Shown here piece by piece: positions 54,783 through 64,000 of a stretch of 64,000 bases of DNA (the first letter of the stretch is position 1; each line of letters starts with the position of its first letter). The translations under genes were made by a program, and so were the position numbers. This DNA is from Methanofollis liminatans DSM 4140 (GTDB lineage: Archaea > Halobacteriota > Methanomicrobia > Methanomicrobiales > Methanofollaceae). Location of the stretch: contig NZ_CM001555.1 of the NCBI RefSeq assembly GCF_000275865.1, forward strand, positions 554,727 through 618,726. Direction: 5' to 3'. A model generated the notes under the pieces. It was given only the letters and a program-made list of their open reading frames with translations, was not told where the DNA came from and searched no databases.

Positions 54783-55485
54783 AGAGCCTGTCGAGATCCT
54801 GGTCCAGCTCGCCGAGCGCGGCGAGATCGATCCATGGAACATCGATATCGTCGAGGTGACCGACCGGTTCTTCGCCGAGCTTGAACGGTGCCGGGAACTG
54901 GATCTGCGGATCTCAGGAAGGACCCTTTTTTTTGCGGCAACCCTGTTGAGGATGAAGTCCGCGTATCTTGCTGCCGAGATCCCTGACGAGCTCCCTGAGG
55001 AGGAGGCCGTCCCTGACGAAGAGGATGCGAACTTTGGGTCTTTTGATCTTGCCGAGCCGATCGAGCAGCTTGAGCGCGAGATCCAGCGTCGGATCGGGCG
55101 GAAAAAGGTTCGCCGCCGCCCGGTTACCCTGTACGAGTTGATCACCGAGCTGAAGTCCGCGGAGAAGGAGGAGCGCAGACGTCAGCGCCAGCGTTCGGAG
55201 AGCGTGGATGAGCGGATGATCCGCGCTGCCGATGTGGTCTCGGTGGCCCATGATGAAGACTATCAGGCTGCTGCTTCGGCGGTGCTCGGTTGCTGCGACG
55301 CCATCGCCTCCGGCGGCGAGGTGAAGTTGTGCGATATCTGCTCCTCTCTCCAGAAGGCGACGATGGAGGTTTATATCCCCCTGCTCTTTCTTATGCTTGA
55401 GGGAAAGGTTGATCTCCGACAGGAGGAGTATTTTGGCGACCTTTATGTGAGGAGGGTTGATGGTGGACAGAACGGCGATGCTTGA
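54775..55485 (+). CDS. scpA: Segregation and condensation protein A
   Basis: Kleisin subunit that bridges the SMC heads, about 236 residues. EEPVEILVQLAERGEIDPWNIDIVEVTDRF at the N-terminus is the kleisin domain that contacts the SMC neck; VYIPLLFLMLEGKVDLRQEE is the C-terminal winged helix. A GTG at 54763 is an alternative start. It overlaps smc by eight bases and scpB by about 26. Confidence 0.94.
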   Translation: MHEEPVEILVQLAERGEIDPWNIDIVEVTDRFFAELERCRELDLRISGRTLFFAATLLRMKSAYLAAEIPDELPEEEAVPDEEDANFGSFDLAEPIEQLEREIQRRIGRKKVRRRPVTLYELITELKSAEKEERRRQRQRSESVDERMIRAADVVSVAHDEDYQAAASAVLGCCDAIASGGEVKLCDICSSLQKATMEVYIPLLFLMLEGKVDLRQEEYFGDLYVRRVDGGQNGDA

Positions 55486-55945
55486 AGCGGCCCTTTTCGT
55501 TGCCGATGCGCCGGTGAGTTATGGGGACCTGGCAAAGATATTCGGCATAAAACCGGGCGAGGTCCCGGCGCTCGCTCAAGAGCTTTCAGGCAGGCTTTCG
55601 GCGCGCTCGTCCCCGCTTGAAGTGATCGACTCAGGCGAGAGCGTGTTCATGGTCTTGAAGGAAGAGTATGCCGTTCTGGTCTATCCGGTCATGCGCCCCG
55701 AGATATCGCGTGCAGTCCTGCGCACCCTCTCGGTGATCGCATACCGCCAGCCGATTCTCCAGAGCGACCTGATCGAGATCAGGGGGGGCGGGGCATATGC
55801 CCATGTGGAGGAGCTGGTCAAGCGCGATCTGGTGGCGCGCTACCGGAGCGGGCGAAGTTATCTCCTCCAGACGACGCCTGAATTTTCCCGCTATTTCAAG
55901 ACCTCGGACCTTGTCGGGGGCCAGGGGCGCCTGGATATCGATTAA
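55460..55945 (+). CDS. scpB: Segregation and condensation protein B
   Basis: Winged-helix KITE protein of 161 residues that binds ScpA in the condensin complex. LEAALFVADAPVSYGDLAKIF and VIAYRQPILQSDLIEIRG are family motifs. The ATG at 55460 after GGAGG is used; TTG at 55457 is just upstream. It completes the smc-scpA-scpB operon. Confidence 0.93.
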   Translation: MVDRTAMLEAALFVADAPVSYGDLAKIFGIKPGEVPALAQELSGRLSARSSPLEVIDSGESVFMVLKEEYAVLVYPVMRPEISRAVLRTLSVIAYRQPILQSDLIEIRGGGAYAHVEELVKRDLVARYRSGRSYLLQTTPEFSRYFKTSDLVGGQGRLDID

Positions 55946-56070
55946 ATCTGTGATACGGGGGTGGAGTGTGAAGATCCCCGCGGCTGGTACGGCGATGAAA
56001 ACGGCGTTTCTTTGTTCTCTCTGGGGTGGTGTTATGTGGGGGTCTTTTTCTCTTCCCGGCGATGACCGAA

Positions 56071-56084
56071 GAAGGGTATATATG
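56071..56084 (+). promoter_or_regulatory. rRNA promoter element 1
   Basis: GAAGGGTATATATG: a purine-rich BRE-like stretch followed by TATATA. The same GAAGG-TATATA layout recurs four more times downstream. Confidence 0.55.
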
Positions 56085-56175
56085 TGTCAATGCCAGATTC
56101 TATTGGCACGCAACGGCGGCAGGACCGGTCCTGAAGCGATCGGTCTTGAGATGGTTCCTCGGGATCTGTCTCTTC

Positions 56176-56209
56176 CTTTAACGTCCCCTCCGGGGGTCGA
56201 CTGCGAAGA
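56176..56209. repeat. Promoter-associated repeat, copy A
   Basis: A 33-34 base segment beginning CTTTAACGTCCCC and ending GACTGCGAAG recurs at 56322-56354 with one substitution and one indel-like change; each copy runs directly into a TATATA element. Spacing between copies is about 146 bases, a tandem promoter duplication. Confidence 0.7.
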
Positions 56210-56218
56210 TATATATCG
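56203..56218 (+). promoter_or_regulatory. rRNA promoter element 2
   Basis: GCGAAGATATATATCG, same layout as elements 1, 3 and 4, at the end of repeat copy A. Confidence 0.65.
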
Positions 56219-56321
56219 TGAAAAGAACAACATTGTTGCCTTGCACTATGCGGGTCCGACGACACCGGCGAGACCGGAATCGGACCTGAGATTTCAGAGG
56301 GAACATACGGGTGATGCCTTT

Positions 56322-56354
56322 CTTTAACGTCCCCTTCGGGGGTCGACTGCGAAG
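56322..56354. repeat. Promoter-associated repeat, copy B
   Basis: Second copy of the segment at 56176-56209, followed immediately by promoter element 3. Confidence 0.7.
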
Positions 56355-56363
56355 GTATATATC
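56349..56363 (+). promoter_or_regulatory. rRNA promoter element 3
   Basis: GCGAAGGTATATATC, at the end of repeat copy B. It is the same 15 bases as element 4. Confidence 0.7.
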
Positions 56364-56437
56364 CCGCACCGTCCAAGATAGTTACCTCACACGGTCAGCA
56401 ACGGTCCTGACGGATATTCTTCTGCGCCTTCCGGGGT

Positions 56438-56453
56438 GCGAAGGTATATATCC
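56438..56453 (+). promoter_or_regulatory. rRNA promoter element 4
   Basis: GCGAAGGTATATATCC, identical to element 3 over 16 bases and 89 bases further on. Confidence 0.7.
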
Positions 56454-56565
56454 TGACGTGTCCTATGTTGTTGGCACACGAGTGACTGACTGCCGAGCAC
56501 GCCGGTGAGACCGGCATCGGCAGGGGGCGGAGTGTATCGGGGCGAAATCCCCGCAGCCGACCGAG

Positions 56566-56584
56566 GCTGCAAGGGTTTATATGC
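56566..56584 (+). promoter_or_regulatory. rRNA promoter element 5
   Basis: GGCTGCAAGGGTTTATATG, a weaker relative with TTTATAT in the TATA position, preceded by the same kind of GC-rich stretch. Confidence 0.5.
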
Positions 56585-56650
56585 TCGGAGCACAAATATC
56601 GTTCCCTCACGGGATGTCTGCACCCGACGCCAAATCGTCGGATGCAGGGC

Positions 56651-56670
56651 GCTGCGAAGGGTTAATAACC
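56651..56670 (+). promoter_or_regulatory. rRNA promoter element 6
   Basis: GCTGCGAAGGGTTAATAACC, with TTAATAA as a possible TATA box. It is the closest to 16S, about 220 bases upstream. Confidence 0.4.
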
Positions 56671-56809
56671 TCGGGCGTTCAATACTGTAATCCCACGAAA
56701 TCACTCGGAAGCGACGCATGCGTTCGCTTCCACACAAGGGACGCAGAGGTTGTTCTGCGTTTTGATGGAGAATCAAAATCACCGAAAGTGTCGGTGTTGA
56801 TTCTGACGT

Positions 56810-56821
56810 TGGCATTGGCAA
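56810..56821 (+). other. 16S processing stem, 5' arm
   Basis: TGGCATTGGCAA is exactly complementary to 58404-58415 on the far side of 16S. The two arms form the long helix whose bulge-helix-bulge is cut by the archaeal splicing endonuclease to release pre-16S. Confidence 0.7.
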
Positions 56822-56890
56822 TGCGGAAATCTGTTTAGTAACCGCTAATTCCTTTAGTTAAAACACAACTGATAGTGTGCCTACTTCAAA

Positions 56891-58358
<1,468 letters not shown>

Positions 58359-58403
58359 AATGAACTCTAGGGGATTGATGCGGTTACTGAACAGACCGTA
58401 AAG

Positions 58404-58415
58404 TTGCCAATGCCA
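58404..58415 (+). other. 16S processing stem, 3' arm
   Basis: TTGCCAATGCCA pairs with 56810-56821. It lies between 16S and tRNA-Ala. Confidence 0.7.
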
Positions 58416-58428
58416 GCCAAGGGAAATC

Positions 58429-58500
58429 GGGCTCATAGATCAGTGGGAGATCGCCGCCTTTGCGAGGCGGAGGCCGGGGGTTCAAATCCCCCTGAGTCCA
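58429..58500 (+). tRNA. tRNA-Ala (anticodon TGC) in the 16S-23S spacer
   Basis: Acceptor GGGCTCA/TGAGTCC, anticodon stem CCGCC/GGCGG with loop TTTGCGA giving UGC, T-loop GTTCAAATC. The spacer position is the usual one for euryarchaeal rRNA operons. No intron. Confidence 0.96.
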
Positions 58501-58574
58501 TTTCAATGCACCTGGAGATGCGAATCTGCAGGGAAGGGCTGAAGGTCAGATACCCTGACCTGAGGAGGCCGTGT

Positions 58575-58619
58575 AAAGGTATGCACAACGGGCGTCAAAT
58601 GGGTTCAGCGGAAAGCTGG
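58575..58619 (+). other. 23S processing stem, 5' arm
   Basis: AAAGGTATGCACA (58575-58587) is exactly complementary to 61558-61570, and GGGTTCAGCGGAAAGCTGG (58601-58619) pairs, with two G-U pairs, with 61526-61544. Together they close a helix around 23S. Confidence 0.7.
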
Positions 58620-61525
<2,906 letters not shown>

Positions 61526-61570
61526 CCAGTTTTCCGTTGAACCCAGACGAAACCCGCTGTGCATACCTTT
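61526..61570 (+). other. 23S processing stem, 3' arm
   Basis: Complement of 58575-58619: CCAGTTTTCCGTTGAACCC at 61526-61544 and TGTGCATACCTTT at 61558-61570. Confidence 0.7.
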
Positions 61571-61609
61571 AAAATCTATAATCGCTAACATTATAGAGCA
61601 CACACGGTC

Positions 61610-61681
61610 GCCAAGGTGGCGGAGTGGCTACGCGGTTGACTGCAGATCAACTACATCCCGGTTCGATTCCGGGCCTTGGCT
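61610..61681 (+). tRNA. tRNA-Cys (anticodon GCA)
   Basis: Acceptor GCCAAGG/CCTTGGC, anticodon stem GTTGA/TCAAC with loop CTGCAGA giving GCA, T-loop GTTCGATTC. It sits between 23S and 5S and appears to be part of the operon. Confidence 0.95.
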
Positions 61682-61683
61682 TT

Positions 61684-61810
61684 GGGTGATAGCGGCCATA
61701 GCAGTGGGGAAACACCTGGACTCATTCCGAACCCAGCAGTTAAGCCCACTCACGTAACGCTCGGTACTGAGTTGCGGGAGCACTCGGGAACAGCGATACG
61801 CTGCTATCCC
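61684..61810 (+). rRNA. rrf: 5S ribosomal RNA
   Basis: GGGTGATAGCGG at the 5' end pairs with CGCTGCTATCCC at the 3' end; the conserved loop CATTCCGAACCCAGCAGTTAAG is present. It is three bases after tRNA-Cys. Ends precise to a few bases. Confidence 0.93.
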
Positions 61811-61823
61811 CTCTCTTATTAGA
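61811..61823 (+). terminator. Pyrimidine-rich end of the rRNA operon
   Basis: CTCTCTTATTAG directly follows 5S; short T-rich tracts here and at 61840-61855 (TTTCTTCTCTCTTG) are the likely stop. Confidence 0.35.
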
Positions 61824-61970
61824 ACGCATTGAACATCCGTTCGTTTCTTCTCTCTTGATTCATCTGGTCTATGGAAAAGGCGGATTCGCCTGACCTAAAG
61901 TATATCCTGAATAACGTTCTATTATTCTGTTCGGGGTTGTTATCTGACGATCCGCTAGTGGAGCAGTTTC

Positions 61971-63437
61971 ATGGATGATATTCCGAAGATAGCAAAATGC
62001 ATGAGCACCCAGCACCCTGATAACGTCCACCTCCCGTTCTTTGCAGAAAGTTCTGAACTCGGTGGGGAGGACGAGGTGCAGGAGGCCTATTACAGTTACT
62101 CCCATCTGGGATGCAGGGAACAGATGTGGGATTGCGAGGGAAAAGAAGTCGACAACTTCGTCGTCAAGAAACTTCTCTCCAGATATGAGCCGTTTTTCAG
62201 AGAGCACCAGCTTGGCTCTGACGTGTTTCTTACCCTGCGGGTGCCCAATCCTGATATCGAGCGGGCTGAGGCAAAGATCCTCCTCGAGACCCTTGACAGC
62301 ATACCGCGCTCGTTCGACATCGCGCACCTCTTCTACGGCAATGCGGTCCCGCCGATCTTTCAGGTCATCCTCCCGATGACCTCGTCGCATATCGGGATCG
62401 ACAATATCTATCAGTATTACTGCGACTTCGTGGTCGGGCAGCAGTACAAGCGGCTCGGGGGGAGGGACCTGACCATCGCCGACTGGATCGGCAGTTTTGC
62501 GCCGCAGAAGATCGATGTCATCCCCCTCTTTGAGGACCAGGCAAGCATGCTCAATGCGGCCGGGATCGTCGGCCGGTATATGCAGGACAAGGACCTCGCC
62601 TACCAGCGGGTATTTCTTGCCCGCTCTGACCCGGCGATGAACTACGGGATGATCCCGGCAATCCTCCTCAACAAGATCGCCCTCTTCCGCCTTCACCTCC
62701 TTGCCGAGGAGACGGGTGTTCCGATCTATCCGATCATCGGTGTGGGTTCGGCCCCATTCCGGGGCAACCTGAGGCCAGACACCGTGGAGAGGTGCGCGGC
62801 CGAGTACCCCAGCGTGCATACCTTCACGATCCAGTCCGCCTTCAAGTACGACTACCCCCTCGACGATGTCAGGCAGGCCGTCGCCGGTCTTGAGGGCAGG
62901 ACGGTCGAGAGGCCGTCTGAGATTGACGAAAAAGAGGCCCTGAAAGTCGTGCAGACCTGCACGGCGGCCTATATGCGCGAGGTTGCCGGGCTCTCGGACG
63001 TGATCAACAGGGTGGCGGCATTCATTCCGAGCCGGAGAAAACGTAAACTCCATATCGGACTCTTCGGGTATTCACGGAGCATGGGCGGCGTCACCCTTCC
63101 CCGCGCGATCACCTTCACGTCCGCGCTCTATTCGATTGGTCTCCCTCCCGAACTACTTGGCCTCGATGCCCTGGCATCAGACGATATCGCATTTCTCAGG
63201 AGGGCCTATGTCAACTTCGATGCCGATATCGCCGATGCCGTCCGCTATTTCAACCCCGACTCCTCCTTTGTCCCTCCCGCGCTGAAAAAAGCCGTATCCG
63301 ACCTCACCGATGCGCAGCCTGATCCCGACCATCTGGAGATCACCGCCGGGACCTGCCAGGCCCTTGAGGAGAACAGGACAGCAGATATCAGACAGGGTGT
63401 TCTGAGGGCTGCGAATATCAGGCATTTCCTTGGATAA
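61971..63437 (+). CDS. ppcA: Archaeal-type phosphoenolpyruvate carboxylase
   Basis: Carboxylates PEP to oxaloacetate, feeding aspartate and the partial TCA path. 488 residues, the size of the PpcA family, which is about half that of bacterial PEPC. Conserved motifs include KCMSTQHPDNV at the N-terminus, SYSHLGCREQMWD, ILPMTSSHIGIDNIYQYY and LHIGLFGYSRSMGG. The ATG at 61971 lies about 160 bases after 5S, and an AT-rich stretch (61896-61927) may hold its own promoter. It complements ppsA in the window: ppsA makes PEP and ppcA uses it. Confidence 0.96.
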   Translation: MDDIPKIAKCMSTQHPDNVHLPFFAESSELGGEDEVQEAYYSYSHLGCREQMWDCEGKEVDNFVVKKLLSRYEPFFREHQLGSDVFLTLRVPNPDIERAEAKILLETLDSIPRSFDIAHLFYGNAVPPIFQVILPMTSSHIGIDNIYQYYCDFVVGQQYKRLGGRDLTIADWIGSFAPQKIDVIPLFEDQASMLNAAGIVGRYMQDKDLAYQRVFLARSDPAMNYGMIPAILLNKIALFRLHLLAEETGVPIYPIIGVGSAPFRGNLRPDTVERCAAEYPSVHTFTIQSAFKYDYPLDDVRQAVAGLEGRTVERPSEIDEKEALKVVQTCTAAYMREVAGLSDVINRVAAFIPSRRKRKLHIGLFGYSRSMGGVTLPRAITFTSALYSIGLPPELLGLDALASDDIAFLRRAYVNFDADIADAVRYFNPDSSFVPPALKKAVSDLTDAQPDPDHLEITAGTCQALEENRTADIRQGVLRAANIRHFLG

Positions 63438-63519
63438 TCGGCTTTGTAGAAATCATCACTTTTCCGGATGCGAGCGTGATCCATGCTCTTTCCCCCATCT
63501 TCGCGCCGGGGTCTCTCAC

Positions 63520-63613
63520 CCCCGGACCCCGCGCGCATGATTGTCCTGGATGTGCGGGTGACGGGCCGGGCGGTATGGCTCTCGATGAAAATTCTGGGTG
63601 CTCGTGCCGGTAT
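63520..63613. repeat. Imperfect direct repeat, copy 1
   Basis: About 94 bases beginning CCCCGGACCCC and ending GTGCCGGTATGG. It shares CTCGATGAAAATTCT, GGGCGGT and CGTGCCGG with copy 2 at 63779-63873, starting about 259 bases away. The minus-strand reading EFSSR..PP.P.PA.PGQS is shared by both. Confidence 0.6.
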
Positions 63614-63778
63614 GGTTTCCCTGCCTCCCCCCCCACTCACCCTTCGGGGGGACGGGGGGGGGCGGGGCGCCCCCCCCCCAGAGGTGGCCTCATCTCGATT
63701 TTCAGGAACCCTCACGCTCTCAGCGCGAAGATTTGGAACTCGTTCTGTGAGTGGAGCGGACACTGCCTGGGGGTTGCA

Positions 63779-63873
63779 CCCCGGACCCCTGCATGCGATT
63801 GCCCTGGATATGCAGGGAACGGGCAGGGCGGTGTGGTTCTCGATGAAAATTCTTGATGGACGTGCCGGAGTGT
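63779..63873. repeat. Imperfect direct repeat, copy 2
   Basis: Second copy of the element at 63520-63613, diverged by roughly a quarter of positions by eye. Probably a dispersed intergenic repeat of the genome. Confidence 0.6.
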
Positions 63874-64000
63874 TTTGTGGGTTCCTACCCCAATCGCAGT
63901 TTCGAGGGGCAGCAGGCCCTCGGCAGAGGCGTAAAGGCTCCCATCTGCTCCTGGAAACGGTCGGGCGAATGGCTTCGCCCAGACCATCTCGTAGCCCGGT

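Larger units (their letters stand above)
55946..56890. other. Multi-promoter leader region of the rRNA operon
   Basis: About 945 bases between scpB and 16S rRNA with no protein gene. It contains at least six BRE/TATA-like promoter elements listed separately, two nearly identical segments, and part of the 16S processing stem at its end. The small ORFs in this region are not believable as proteins. Confidence 0.75.
63438..64000. other. Non-coding tail of the window with repeats and G/C runs
   Basis: No credible gene. It holds two imperfect direct repeats (listed), and between them a stretch at about 63625-63680 of C runs, then G runs, then C runs, able to form a strong hairpin or non-B structure. 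Short ORFs in both directions cross the repeats but have no convincing start or family. Confidence 0.65.

Noticed and set aside
56176..56354. CRISPR array in the rRNA leader
   Set aside because: Only two long copies at about 146-base spacing with promoters attached, not a regular array of short repeats.
55797..56821. Small ORFs in the rRNA leader region
   Set aside because: They cross the repeated promoter elements and have no family; the region is better explained as regulatory.
63476..63987. Short ORFs across the terminal direct repeats
   Set aside because: The shared peptide in both frames comes from the DNA repeat itself; no start site or codon pattern supports a protein.

Overview
The window is about 60% GC and comes from a methanogenic archaeon of the order Methanomicrobiales (Methanofollis- or Methanoculleus-like; genus not settled). 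The evidence is the archaeal 16S-tRNA-Ala-23S-tRNA-Cys-5S operon, F420 genes (cofG, cofC, cofE), mfnA for methanofuran, archaeal pheS/pheT, archaeal PEP carboxylase, dph2, NreA and a stand-alone NifB.

Layout. 1-3.4 kb: pheS (5' end cut off), pheT, and hisF opposing them. 3.5-8.9 kb: adenosylhomocysteinase-type hydrolase, a DUF2769 protein with a rubredoxin-glutamate-synthase fusion, an OGG1-type glycosylase and NifB. 8.9-19.9 kb: a molybdenum/tungsten island with a winged-helix protein, TupABC, a MOT1-type permease, ModA, a TrmO-like protein, ModB, ModC, a second winged-helix protein, and two tandem copies of a divergent unit. Each unit pairs a 76-residue protein of unknown family with an amino-acid-kinase-fold protein resembling the subunits of the Azotobacter molybdenum storage protein. 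19.9-30.1 kb: ABC-class ATPase, MBL hydrolase, DNA ligase, NreA with a PCNA-binding tail, DUF2117 protein, YgiQ radical SAM protein, and several membrane or secreted proteins. 30.2-33.0 kb: an ECF transporter (S, fused AA, T) with a striking palindromic site upstream. 33.2-42.8 kb: small acidic protein, tRNA-Val, serA, ppsA, mfnA, hpt, dph2, a METTL5-type methyltransferase and an MFS exporter. 42.9-50.3 kb: ferredoxin-thioredoxin reductase catalytic protein, purQ-purS-purC-cofG, then cofC facing cofE-folP-folD-glyA. 50.7-55.9 kb: coiled-coil protein, smc, scpA, scpB. 56.0-61.8 kb: about six tandem promoters and the rRNA operon. 62-63.4 kb: ppcA. The last 560 bases hold an imperfect direct repeat and long G and C runs.

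The most interesting part is the Mo/W island. It carries two ABC uptake systems, a secondary transporter, two possible regulators and a duplicated storage-type protein gene, which together look like a complete uptake, sorting and storage programme for oxyanions. Methanogens need Mo or W for formylmethanofuran and formate dehydrogenases. The paired 76-residue proteins are the least described component.
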